A stretch of 42,597 bases of DNA. It comes from Acidovorax sp. (GTDB taxonomy: Bacteria > Pseudomonadota > Gammaproteobacteria > Burkholderiales > Burkholderiaceae_C). Location: contig NZ_JALEGG010000160.1 of NCBI RefSeq assembly GCF_022763525.1, forward strand, positions 1-42,597, written 5' to 3'. The notes under the pieces are model-generated. The model did no database searches. It was not told the origin of the DNA and was given only the letters and a program-made list of their open reading frames with translations. The stretch's first letter is position 1; every line of letters starts with the position of its first letter. Below are positions 24,822 to 32,274 of the stretch, piece by piece. Both the position numbers and the translations under genes were made by a program.

Positions 24822-24852
24822 GTGACGGACAGAAAGATCTTGCTCCCGTCAC
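24822..24852. promoter_or_regulatory. Inverted repeat before the DUF1772 gene
   Basis: GTGACGG (24822-24828) and CCGTCAC (24846-24852), 17 bases apart, lie 13 bases before the next start codon and 26 bases after the Crp/Fnr stop. It could be an operator or a 3' end structure. Confidence 0.4.
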
Positions 24853-24865
24853 CGCACACTGCCCC

Positions 24866-25426
24866 ATGCATCTCAACGGTCCTTCCTCCCCATCATCGCC
24901 GGTTTCGCTGCCGGCGCTCGCACCCCACGCCCTGGCCGTGCTGTGGCTCGGCCTCATGGCCGGCTTCTTCGGCACCTACAGTGCCAACGTCAACCTCGCC
25001 ATGCTGCAGATGGACGGCGCAACTTATGCCACGGTGCAGTCGGCCTTCAATCGCAATGTGCGGCACGTGCTGTTCTTTGCCCTCTTCTTCGGCCCGCCGC
25101 TGTGGTGCGCGATCGCGCTGGCTGCGGCTTGGCGCGAACATCGCCAACGCTGGTGGCGCGTGCTGGCCATGGTGGGCGTGGCGTACGCGCTCGGCATCAT
25201 TGTCTTCACCCAGCAAGTGAACCTGCCGCTCAACTACACGACCGAAGCCTGGAACCCCCAGGCCCTGCCCGCCGACTGGGCCCGTGTGCGCGACCAGTGG
25301 AACGCAGCCAACCTGTGGCGTGCGCTGCTCAGCCTGGGCCTGTTCGGCATAGCGCTCGGCGCGCTGGTGGCGCGGCTGGTCCATCGCCACCCCATGGCTT
25401 GCAGGAATCCTGCCGCCCGCCTGTGA
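24866..25426 (+). CDS. DUF1772-family membrane protein
   Basis: A 186-residue protein with about four hydrophobic segments (near 22-47, 63-88, 98-116 and 150-170). The conserved VNLPLNYTTEAWN plus the later DQWNAANLWR pattern are typical of DUF1772, which includes anthrone-oxygenase-like members of fungal pathways, though bacterial members have no known job. ATG at 24866 is the first start after the inverted repeat. It is 16 bases upstream of the FMN reductase gene, so the two may be co-transcribed. Confidence 0.7.
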   Translation: MHLNGPSSPSSPVSLPALAPHALAVLWLGLMAGFFGTYSANVNLAMLQMDGATYATVQSAFNRNVRHVLFFALFFGPPLWCAIALAAAWREHRQRWWRVLAMVGVAYALGIIVFTQQVNLPLNYTTEAWNPQALPADWARVRDQWNAANLWRALLSLGLFGIALGALVARLVHRHPMACRNPAARL

Positions 25427-25442
25427 TTCAATCGCAGGCACC

Positions 25443-26054
25443 ATGCCCCACACCACCACTTCCCTCCTCGTCTTTGCCGGCAGCACCCGCCAGCAATCCT
25501 TCAACCGCAAGCTAGCCCACGCCACCGCCGCCATCGCGCGCGACGCAGGGGCCAGCGTCACGCTGCTGGAGCTCTCGGACTTCGACATCCCGCTGTACAA
25601 CGCCGACCTGGAAGCCCAGGGCACGCCTGCCGATGTGATCCGCCTCAAGGAAATCCTGTGGCAGCACCCGGCCTGGGTGATCTGCTCGCCCGAATACAAC
25701 GGCAGCTATACCGCCCTGCTCAAGAACACCATCGACTGGGCGTCCAGTCCGGTCAAGGGCAACCCCGACTGGGAAGACGGCGGCAAGAGCTTTCGCGGCA
25801 AGGTGGTGGGCATGCTCAGCGCCTCGCCCGGCGCCCTGGGCGGCCTGCGCTCGCAAAGCCACCTGGCCCCCTTGCTCATCAACGCCGAATGCTGGCTGGC
25901 GCCCAAGGCCTTTGCCCTGGGCTCGGCCGGCAGCGCATTTGACGAAAATGGCGCACTGGTACAGCCCATCCACCGCGAGCGCGTGCGCGCCGTGGTCGAC
26001 CAGGTGCTGTGGGCGTCCAGCCGTCTGCACGGCAATGCTGCCGCAGGCCAGTGA
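25443..26054 (+). CDS. NADPH-dependent FMN reductase-family flavoprotein
   Basis: A 203-residue flavodoxin-like protein. GSTRQQSFNRKLA (residues 13-25) is the phosphate-binding loop for FMN, and SPEYNGSYTALLKNTIDWAS (about 81-100) is the family's second FMN contact. Members reduce FMN, quinones, azo dyes or chromate. A family A repeat follows 16 bases after its stop. Confidence 0.9.
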   Translation: MPHTTTSLLVFAGSTRQQSFNRKLAHATAAIARDAGASVTLLELSDFDIPLYNADLEAQGTPADVIRLKEILWQHPAWVICSPEYNGSYTALLKNTIDWASSPVKGNPDWEDGGKSFRGKVVGMLSASPGALGGLRSQSHLAPLLINAECWLAPKAFALGSAGSAFDENGALVQPIHRERVRAVVDQVLWASSRLHGNAAAGQ

Positions 26055-26070
26055 ATCTCGAGATTTGAGT

Positions 26071-26127
26071 CAAAATGGCCCCTAGCGCTTAACCGACAAG
26101 CGCTGGTAGCTATACAAACAATAGCAA
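26071..26127 (+). repeat. Dispersed palindromic repeat, family A, copy 4
   Basis: CAAAATGGCCCC followed by the core AGCGCTT (26084-26090) and AAGCGCT (26098-26104), then GTAGCTATA and the A-rich tail. It fills most of the gap before the ykgJ gene. Confidence 0.82.
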
Positions 26128-26133
26128 ACACCC

Positions 26134-26409
26134 ATGAACTGCCGCCCCGGCTGCGGCGCCTGCTGCACGGCCCCCTCCATCACCTCGCCCATCCCGGGCA
26201 TGCCCCAGGGCAAACCTGCGGGGGTGAGGTGCGTGCAGCTGGGGGACGATGCACGCTGCCGCATTTTTGGGCAGCCCGAGCGCCCGGCCGTGTGTGGCGG
26301 GTTGATGCCGTCGGTGGAGATGTGCGGCGACAGCACGGCGCAGGCCGTGGCGTATCTGGTGCGGCTAGAGCAGCTTACCCAGCCGGACGCTGCGTGGTCC
26401 AGGCTTTGA
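26134..26409 (+). CDS. YkgJ-family cysteine-cluster protein
   Basis: A 91-residue protein with a Cys-rich start [11 protein letters not shown] (Cys3, 7, 10 and 11) plus later Cys33, 42, 54 and 64, the YkgJ/CxxCxxCC layout thought to bind zinc or iron-sulfur. Function unknown. The 3' end overlaps the convergent GNAT gene by 35 bases. The repeat just upstream probably supplies no start signal. Confidence 0.82.
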   Translation: MNCRPGCGACCTAPSITSPIPGMPQGKPAGVRCVQLGDDARCRIFGQPERPAVCGGLMPSVEMCGDSTAQAVAYLVRLEQLTQPDAAWSRL

Positions 26410-26884
26410 ACCCAGGCCTTGCATCGGCGGGGAGGGTCAGCGTTTTCGCTAGGCAGACAGCCTCTGGCCGACTGACGTAGCGACCGAAGTTGGCGATGGG
26501 ACGATAGCCCTGGCGCGCGTAGAACTCGACGGCACGCAGGTTCACGCGGCGCGTCTCGAGCCAAACCTGCCCATAGCCAAGCAAAGCCGCCCTGCGCTCC
26601 AGGAATTCGAGGACCGCGCTCCCCACCCCACGGAAGCCCGGCACGGCAAACATGCGCTTGAGCTCCGCCACGCCCGGTTCGAGCGGTCGCAAAGCCCCGC
26701 ACCCCACCGCCACGCCCTCCTCTGTGCGCGCCACCGCAAAACACGCTCCGTCGGCCAGGAAATCATCGACACGAAAGGAGCCCGCGCCGCTACTGCCGGT
26801 AATGCGCTCCAGAGTGCGCGACAAATGTGCCAAAAGCTGCTCGGACTCTGGCGAGCGCGGATCAGCGATGTCAACCAGATACAT
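26375..26884 (-). CDS. GNAT-family N-acetyltransferase
   Basis: A 169-residue acetyltransferase. [22 protein letters not shown] contains motif A, whose RGVGSA loop binds the pyrophosphate of acetyl-CoA. The later [22 protein letters not shown] is the C-terminal half of the fold. The acceptor is unknown. A CAGGAG site 7 bases before 26884 supports this start. The gene is convergent with ykgJ and lies 36 bases after the VOC gene on the same strand. Confidence 0.88.
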   Translation of the reverse strand: MYLVDIADPRSPESEQLLAHLSRTLERITGSSGAGSFRVDDFLADGACFAVARTEEGVAVGCGALRPLEPGVAELKRMFAVPGFRGVGSAVLEFLERRAALLGYGQVWLETRRVNLRAVEFYARQGYRPIANFGRYVSRPEAVCLAKTLTLPADARPGFKAWTTQRPAG

Positions 26885-26920
26885 GGGGCTCCTGCAGTGC
26901 GATTGTTCAAACGACACGAA

Positions 26921-27331
26921 TCAACTCTCAGCACTTGAGCGAGGAACTGGGTGCGCAGCGCGCTGAATAACCACCCGGTACCCGTCCGCATCCTCCAACG
27001 TACAGCCCTGCTGACTCCAGTACGGATTGAACGATTCAACGTCCTTGAAGCCCGCACCACGCATCGCCTGGCAACGTTCTATCCAGGCCTGTGGATCGGG
27101 AATGTAAAAGACCAGCAGATCCTCGGGCGTAGGACTCGGCGTCACCGGATGCGTGCGGCAGACGGTGAACTCGAAGTGGAAATCCGCGCCGCGAAAGCCC
27201 AGCACGGTTCCATCGAAACCATCGTGGTCCGCAAAGCGGGCAAGCTCTTCCAGGCCGAGGCCCTGCTGGTACTGGGCGACGGCGCGGGAAAGATCCAGCA
27301 CGGGGCGTGCGATGCGCAGGTGAGGGCTCAT
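26921..27331 (-). CDS. VOC-family (glyoxalase/bleomycin-resistance fold) protein
   Basis: A 136-residue protein of two half-domains: RIARPVLDLSRAVAQYQQGLGLEELARF and VFYIPDPQAWIERCQAMRGAGF to GCTLEDADGYRVVIQ. DGYRVVIQ near the end is the family's closing strand. Metal ligands typical of the family are present in part only, so the activity is open. It sits 36 bases upstream of the GNAT gene and may be co-transcribed with it. Confidence 0.85.
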   Translation of the reverse strand: MSPHLRIARPVLDLSRAVAQYQQGLGLEELARFADHDGFDGTVLGFRGADFHFEFTVCRTHPVTPSPTPEDLLVFYIPDPQAWIERCQAMRGAGFKDVESFNPYWSQQGCTLEDADGYRVVIQRAAHPVPRSSAES

Positions 27332-27464
27332 GAGGGGGTGAAATGGTGCCAACGCACACCGCACTATAGCCACCCCCCAATGGCCGCCGCCGCAGGAAAG
27401 GGCTTGCAGGCACAAGCCGGGTTGCGTACAACGCTGCCATCTCCGCAGCCTTCCTGATTCATGC

Positions 27465-27521
27465 CAAAAGTGCCTCCAACGCTTATCCAGCAAGCGCTGA
27501 CAGCTATCAAAACAAAAGCAA
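27465..27521 (+). repeat. Dispersed palindromic repeat, family A, copy 5
   Basis: CAAAAGTGCCTCCAACGCTT then AAGCGCT (27492-27498) and GACAGCTATCAAAACAAAAG; one arm of the core has changed to ACGCTT. It ends 13 bases before the -35 element of the ECF41 promoter. Confidence 0.78.
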
Positions 27522-27533
27522 CCATACCGGTGC

Positions 27534-27560
27534 TGTCACAAAACAGCCGCCTCCTGCGTC
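27534..27560 (+). promoter_or_regulatory. ECF41-type promoter of the sigma gene
   Basis: TGTCACA, 16 bases, CGTC: this matches the ECF41 consensus as I remember it and lies 35 bases before the sigma ATG. The same pattern stands before the CMD gene, which supports autoregulation. Confidence 0.85.
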
Positions 27561-27595
27561 TGTAAAAAACCCAGAGGACTCCACCCCACGCCGCC

Positions 27596-28492
27596 ATGAC
27601 CACGACCCCTGTACCCGTCTCCCCCGACCCCTTCACAGTCCTGCGGCCGCGCCTCTTCGGCATTGCCTACCGCATGCTGGGCGTGCGCGCCGATGCCGAG
27701 GACGTGCTGCAGGATGCCTGGCTGCGCTGGAGCCGTACCGACCCTGCCACCCTGCAGTCCGCCGAGGCGTGGCTGGTGACCGTGGTCACGCGCCTGTCCA
27801 TCGACCGCCTGCGGGCGCTCAAGGCCGAGCGGGAGGCCTATGTGGGCTGGTGGCTGCCCGAGCCGCTGGTGGAGCCGCTGGACGAGCGCACCCCCGAGGC
27901 GGTGGCCGAGTTGGCAGGCGAGCTGTCGGTTGCTTTTTTGTACGTGCTGGAGCGCCTGGGCCCTGAGGAGCGCGCGGCCTTTCTGCTGCGCCAGGTGTTC
28001 GACTACGACTACCCCGACATCGCCGCGCAACTGGGCAAGAGCGAGGCTGCCTGCCGCCAGATGGTGCACCGCGCCAGCGAGCGGGTGCAGCAGGCGCGCA
28101 CCCGCTTCGAGGTGCCCCACGGCGCGCACCAGCAACTGCTGCAGCGCTTCATCGCCGCCGCCCAGAGCGGCGAGCGCCGGGCCATCGAAGCCCTGCTGTC
28201 GCAAGACGCAATGCTGATCGGCGATGGCGGGGGCAAGGTGCAGTCGTTCCCGCACCCGCTGGTGGGCGCCTTCCGCATCGCCAACCTCTACTGGGCGCAA
28301 TGGCGGCGCCTGGCCGACCAGGTGGTGTACCGCGCGGTGCGGATCAACGGCGAACCGGGCCTGCTGCGCTACATCAATGGGCGGCTCGAATCGGCCCAGG
28401 CCGTGGTGACGGATGGTGAACGCATCGTGGCCATCTACGCCATCCGCAACCCCGACAAGCTGGCGGGCATTCCCCTCACGCTGGACGACTGA
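27596..28492 (+). CDS. ECF sigma factor, ECF41 (SigJ-like) family, with C-terminal SnoaL-like domain
   Basis: A 298-residue sigma factor. Region 2 lies at about residues 13-80 and region 4 at about 110-170 (LGPEERAAFLLRQVFDYDYPDIAAQLGKSEAACRQMVHRA). A WLPEP linker sits at 86-90, and the C-terminal extension (about 178-298) carries DGGGK (210-214) and NPDKL (284-288), the ECF41 signatures. This extension takes the place of a separate anti-sigma factor in the family and controls activity. It is followed by a carboxymuconolactone-decarboxylase-like gene with the same promoter motif, the typical ECF41 target. Confidence 0.92.
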   Translation: MTTTPVPVSPDPFTVLRPRLFGIAYRMLGVRADAEDVLQDAWLRWSRTDPATLQSAEAWLVTVVTRLSIDRLRALKAEREAYVGWWLPEPLVEPLDERTPEAVAELAGELSVAFLYVLERLGPEERAAFLLRQVFDYDYPDIAAQLGKSEAACRQMVHRASERVQQARTRFEVPHGAHQQLLQRFIAAAQSGERRAIEALLSQDAMLIGDGGGKVQSFPHPLVGAFRIANLYWAQWRRLADQVVYRAVRINGEPGLLRYINGRLESAQAVVTDGERIVAIYAIRNPDKLAGIPLTLDD

Positions 28493-28513
28493 ATCCACAA
28501 AGTGCGGGCGCGC

Positions 28514-28540
28514 TGTCACAACCGCACGGGCCGCAGCGTC
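28514..28540 (+). promoter_or_regulatory. ECF41-type promoter of the CMD gene
   Basis: TGTCACA, 16 bases, CGTC, identical in elements and spacing to the sigma gene's promoter. It starts 21 bases after the sigma stop codon, about 100 bases before the CMD start. Confidence 0.87.
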
Positions 28541-28640
28541 TTGAAGGGTATGGAGGGCAGCACAAGAAAGCGCCCCTTCCAGACCGCCGCGGCTTTTCAG
28601 CCGTTCTCTTGCGCATCCACATCACCTCAGGAGTTTTGCC

Positions 28641-29105
28641 ATGTCCCAGCACACCGCCCGCCTGCCCTACCACCAGCTTTCGTCCAAGGCCTTCATGGGC
28701 CTGGTCAATGTGTCCGAAGCCGTCAAGAAAGGCGCCCTGGGCGCACGGCTGGCCGAACTCGTGTTCCTGCGCGTCTCGCAGATCAACGGCTGCGCCTACT
28801 GCATGGACATGCACTGGAACTACCTTGTGAAGGACGGCATGGAGCCGCGCCACCTCAACGCCGTGGCCGGCTGGCGCGAGGCGCCCTTCTTCAGCGAACG
28901 CGAGCGTGCCGCCTTCCGCTGGGCCGAGATCATCACCGCCACGCCGCACAGCGACGCGAGCGATGAAGAATTCGCCAAGCTCCAGGCATTGTTCACCGAC
29001 GCCGAGATTGCCGATCTGAGCTTTGCCATCGCCACCATCAACGCGTGGAACCTGCTCAACGCAGGCATGCGCAGCCCCATACCGGCCAAGCCGATGGTGG
29101 TCTGA
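28641..29105 (+). CDS. Carboxymuconolactone decarboxylase-family (AhpD-like) protein
   Basis: A 154-residue protein. CAYCMDMH (Cys51, Cys54, His58) is the CxxCxxxH motif of the AhpD/CMD fold, used for peroxidase or disulfide redox chemistry. The rest (VRVSQINGCAYC context, then FRWAEIITATPH) is typical of ECF41-linked CMD proteins. The substrate is unknown; family partners suggest an oxidative or electrophile stress response. An AGGAG ribosome site precedes the ATG. Transcription should depend on the sigma factor just upstream. Confidence 0.9.
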   Translation: MSQHTARLPYHQLSSKAFMGLVNVSEAVKKGALGARLAELVFLRVSQINGCAYCMDMHWNYLVKDGMEPRHLNAVAGWREAPFFSERERAAFRWAEIITATPHSDASDEEFAKLQALFTDAEIADLSFAIATINAWNLLNAGMRSPIPAKPMVV

Positions 29106-29127
29106 GGCGGCCCGGCGCCACCGGCCC

Positions 29128-30342
29128 TCAGGCCGCCTGCGGCATCTGCCGCGACAGCGCCACCGCGCTGCCCGCCGCGAGCGTGAGGCCCAGCGCACCG
29201 TGTCCCACGTTGAGGTACACATTGCTCCCGCGCCAGCGGCCCACGATGGGCACGGAGGTCGGCGTGGCGGGCCGAAGGCCGGCCCACACCGCCGGGGCCT
29301 CCAGGTCGCACAGCCCGGGGTAGGTTTGCGCCACCGCGTCCACCATGGTCCGCACGCGGTCGGGGGGCACATCCAGGCCGGTGGCACCCACTTCGGCCAT
29401 GGCCGCCACGCGCAGTTGATCGCCCAGCGGCGCGAACACCGTCTTGCGTCCCAGGTCGGTCACGCTCGCGCGGGGCCGGTGCACACCCGGGCGAAAAGGC
29501 ACGGTGATGCTGTAGCCCTTGATGGGGTAGACGGGCAGGTAGATGCCCAGCTTTGCCGCCAGGGCCACCACGCGCGGGCCCGCGGCCATCACGAACGCAT
29601 CCGCGGCGATCTCGCCTTCGCTCGTCACCACCGCAGCCACCCTTTCACCATGCCGGCGGAACGACGTGGCGCGCACACCCCACGACACCTGACCGCCCCA
29701 TTTCTGAAGGCTGGCCACCATGTCCCCACACAGGCGGTGAGGGTCGCCGATGCATTCGTCACGCGTCCACACACCGCCCGCCCAGGGCAGCCCGGGTGCA
29801 GACTGCAGCGCGGGCTCCTTCTCCAGGCACTCCCGCACGCTCAGCACCTCCTGGCGGCAGCCCATGGCGGCCTGCAGCGCCACCTGGCGCTCCTGCAGGC
29901 GCAGCGACTCGGGCGTCGGGCACAGCACCAGCTTGCCGTTTTCTTCAAAGCCGAAGGACCAGCGCTCCTCCCGCATCCACTGCTCGAGCATGGCACGGCT
30001 CGCCTGCGCCATCTGCAGCAGCTGCGCCGTACCCTGCAGCGACTGGCGTGCCGAGCAGGCGCGCAGGAACTGCAGCCCCCAGGCCCACTGCCGCCAGTCC
30101 CAGCGTGGATGAAAGCGCACGGCCGAGCCGCGCGACAGCAGCATCTTGGGCAGCCCCCGCAGCGTGGCGGGCGACGCAAAGGGCTCCACGTAGCTGTAGC
30201 TCAGCTGCGCGCCATTGGCATAGCTGGTGCCCAGGCCCGGTCCCCGTTCGGAGTCCAGCAGATGCACGTCGTGACCCCTGCGCGTCAGTTCGTAGGCGGT
30301 GGCACAGCCGATCACGCCCGCGCCAATCACGCAGACTTTCAT
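29128..30342 (-). CDS. dadA: D-amino acid dehydrogenase (DadA-like FAD oxidoreductase)
   Basis: A 404-residue flavoprotein of the DAO/DadA family, which oxidises D-amino acids to keto acids (or cyclic imines) and passes electrons to the membrane chain. KVCVIGAGVIGCATAYELTRRG near the N-terminus binds FAD, GLRPATPTSVPIVG and NVGHGALGLTLAAGS are the C-terminal FAD/substrate motifs. It lies last in the operon, with a 4-base ATGA overlap with the cyclodeaminase-family gene. With its neighbour it could convert a diamino acid (such as lysine or ornithine) to a cyclic imino acid. The gene symbol is by family. Confidence 0.88.
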   Translation of the reverse strand: MKVCVIGAGVIGCATAYELTRRGHDVHLLDSERGPGLGTSYANGAQLSYSYVEPFASPATLRGLPKMLLSRGSAVRFHPRWDWRQWAWGLQFLRACSARQSLQGTAQLLQMAQASRAMLEQWMREERWSFGFEENGKLVLCPTPESLRLQERQVALQAAMGCRQEVLSVRECLEKEPALQSAPGLPWAGGVWTRDECIGDPHRLCGDMVASLQKWGGQVSWGVRATSFRRHGERVAAVVTSEGEIAADAFVMAAGPRVVALAAKLGIYLPVYPIKGYSITVPFRPGVHRPRASVTDLGRKTVFAPLGDQLRVAAMAEVGATGLDVPPDRVRTMVDAVAQTYPGLCDLEAPAVWAGLRPATPTSVPIVGRWRGSNVYLNVGHGALGLTLAAGSAVALSRQMPQAA

Positions 30343-31289
30343 GGCAGCGCGCCTTCAACGGCGGGCTCGCGCTGCAGGATGCGCGACACCGCCAGCTGCG
30401 CCACGGCCACGTCGGCCAGCCCCACGCCCACGGACTTGAACACGGTGATCCCGGGCACCTCGGGCCGCCAGGGTGCGGCGCCCGCGTAGAGCTGGGGCAG
30501 GTCCACAAAAGGCGCCGTGCTGCTGCGCCCCTCCCACAGCACCACCTCGCCCGCTTCGGCCAGGCTTTGCGGCATCCACTCCAGGATGATGCGGCCCGCG
30601 CGATCCATGGTGGTGCCGTCCAGCTCGCGGCCCTTGGGCGCACTGATACCCATGGCGGCGACGAACGCGCCGGGCGCGAGCCACGCGCCATCGAACACCG
30701 GCGTGGCCGAGCGCGTGGCCGTGACCACGATGTCGGCATCGCACACCGCCGCTTCGGCGGTGGTGAATGCCGCCGGACAGCCGGCCTTGTGCGCCAGCGT
30801 CTCGGCCCAAACGGGGTTGCCAGCGGGGTCCACCAGCGCGATCTGTTCAAAGTCGAACCAGCCACTCAGCGCTTCGGCCTGCGCGCGCCCCTGCAGGCCC
30901 GCGCCAAACACGGCAAGCTTGCGCGGCCGCAAGGGCCCTGCCTTGGACGCCACCAGCGCCGTGATGGCCGCCGTGCGCAGCCGGGTGATCTCGTTGCCAT
31001 CGAGGACCGCCAGCGGCTGGTTGGTGGCCAGGTCGAACAGCAGGATCGAAAAGCTGAATTGCCCGCGCACGGTGGGGTAGACCTTGACCCCTGCCACGCC
31101 GCGTTCAGCCCATACCGCGCCCATGGTGCTCAGCCGCAGGCCCTGGCAATCGGTGCGCTGACGGTGGTGCACGGCCGCGCCACCCTCCGACAGACTGGCA
31201 AAGGCCTCGCCCAGCACGGCGGCCACCGAACGGAAATCAAGCGCCTCGGCAATCTGCCGGTCGCTGATGAAGGGAATGCTGGTGTTCAT
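30339..31289 (-). CDS. Ornithine cyclodeaminase/mu-crystallin family NAD(P)-dependent enzyme
   Basis: A 316-residue protein. AVFGAGLQGRAQAEAL (about residues 125-140) is the nucleotide-binding loop, and VKVYPTVRGQFSFSILLFDLATNQPLAVLDGNEITRLRTAA is the family's substrate-binding part. Members are ornithine cyclodeaminases, ketimine reductases (delta-1-piperideine- or pyrroline-2-carboxylate reductases) or alanine dehydrogenases. Overlap with the DadA-like gene favours a ketimine reductase acting on the product of that enzyme; this is inference. It follows a terminator-like element after the binding-protein gene. Confidence 0.85.
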   Translation of the reverse strand: MNTSIPFISDRQIAEALDFRSVAAVLGEAFASLSEGGAAVHHRQRTDCQGLRLSTMGAVWAERGVAGVKVYPTVRGQFSFSILLFDLATNQPLAVLDGNEITRLRTAAITALVASKAGPLRPRKLAVFGAGLQGRAQAEALSGWFDFEQIALVDPAGNPVWAETLAHKAGCPAAFTTAEAAVCDADIVVTATRSATPVFDGAWLAPGAFVAAMGISAPKGRELDGTTMDRAGRIILEWMPQSLAEAGEVVLWEGRSSTAPFVDLPQLYAGAAPWRPEVPGITVFKSVGVGLADVAVAQLAVSRILQREPAVEGALP

Positions 31290-31307
31290 GGAAAACTCTG
31301 AAAGGCA

Positions 31308-31351
31308 GTAGACGAAAAAGAAGAAAAAGAAAGGGCGGGCACCACGCGCCC
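31308..31351 (-). terminator. Possible terminator or attenuator between the transport and enzyme genes
   Basis: On the minus strand GGGCG (31351-31347) and CGCCC (31337-31333) form a short stem with a loop of about 9 bases, followed by a pyrimidine-rich run of 25 bases (mostly T). It begins 6 bases past the binding-protein stop codon and could lower expression of the two downstream enzyme genes. Confidence 0.45.
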
Positions 31352-31356
31352 AGGCA

Positions 31357-32247
31357 TCACGGAATGCCGTACTTGTTGGGGTAGCGGATGTTTTCGCGCA
31401 TGTGCACGCTCATCGGGATGCGCAGCGTGTCGGTGTCGAACCACTTGCGGTAAATGGCGGCCAGCTCGCCCGAATGCATGAGCGCGAGCACTGTGCGGTC
31501 CACCACCTCGCGCAGGGGCAGGTCGTCCTTGGGCAGCATGAAGGCGTAGGGCTCCACCGTGAGGTGGCGCCCCGTGACGTGCAGGCTGTCCTTCATCGGG
31601 GACGCGGCGACCAGGGCGTAGAGCAGGATGTCGTCCTGCGCGAACGCATCGACCTTGCCCTCCTCCACCAGGCGCACGCCATCGGCGTCCGTGGCCACGG
31701 CCACCACGGTCAGATCCTGCTCGCGCTGCAGGCGCTGCACGGTCTCCTGCGCGGTCGTGCCTTTGCTCACGGCCACGCGCCGCTTCCACAGACTGGGCGC
31801 GCCATCCAGCAACACGGATTTGCGCGCCAGAAAGCGCACACCCGTGGTGAACAGCGTGTGCGAGAAGTCCACATCCTTTTGCCGGCCCACAGTGTTGGTG
31901 TTGCCGCCGCACTCGATATCGATGGCACCGGACTGAAGCAGCGGAATGCGCTGCGCCGCCTCCAGCGGCCGGAACTCCACGCGCAACCCCGGCATCGACA
32001 GCGCCTTGCGCAGGCTTTGCACCACGCGCAGGCACACGTCGATGGAGTAGCCCACCGTTTCGCCTGCGGCATTGCGAAACGCGAACGTGCCCGGCGTCGG
32101 GATGTAGCCCACGTTCACCACGCCGCTGCGCGCGATGCGCTCCAGTGCCGAGGCGCTTTGTGGCGCCGGGGCCTGCGCAGCTTGCGCACAGCACACGGTC
32201 AGGGCGAAAACGCACGCCAGGGGCGCGCGGAGGAACGACACAAGCAT
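31357..32247 (-). CDS. Amino-acid ABC transporter substrate-binding protein (GltI-like)
   Basis: A 296-residue periplasmic binding protein of the polar amino acid family. A signal peptide ends near AQA (about residue 26). VNVGYIPTPGTFAFRN, GYSIDVCLRV and IECGGNTNTVGRQKDVDFS are family motifs; RQKDVDFS is the glutamate/aspartate-type ligand-contact block. The exact ligand is not readable. Part of the ABC operon with the amidase and permeases; one of two binding proteins here (the other at 38962). Confidence 0.88.
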   Translation of the reverse strand: MLVSFLRAPLACVFALTVCCAQAAQAPAPQSASALERIARSGVVNVGYIPTPGTFAFRNAAGETVGYSIDVCLRVVQSLRKALSMPGLRVEFRPLEAAQRIPLLQSGAIDIECGGNTNTVGRQKDVDFSHTLFTTGVRFLARKSVLLDGAPSLWKRRVAVSKGTTAQETVQRLQREQDLTVVAVATDADGVRLVEEGKVDAFAQDDILLYALVAASPMKDSLHVTGRHLTVEPYAFMLPKDDLPLREVVDRTVLALMHSGELAAIYRKWFDTDTLRIPMSVHMRENIRYPNKYGIP

Positions 32248-32274
32248 GGTGGGAACTCCTGAAGCGATGCGGCC

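Noticed and set aside
27481-27490. TTATCCAG as a possible DnaA box, and the general question of an origin near parAB
   Set aside because: It is a two-mismatch match that is part of a family A repeat, and no cluster of DnaA boxes or AT-rich unwinding region is seen in the window.
29105-29138. AGGCGGCC and GGCCGCCT as a possible bidirectional terminator between the CMD and DadA genes
   Set aside because: The 18-base loop is large, no T-run follows on either strand, and the stem overlaps the end of the DadA coding sequence.
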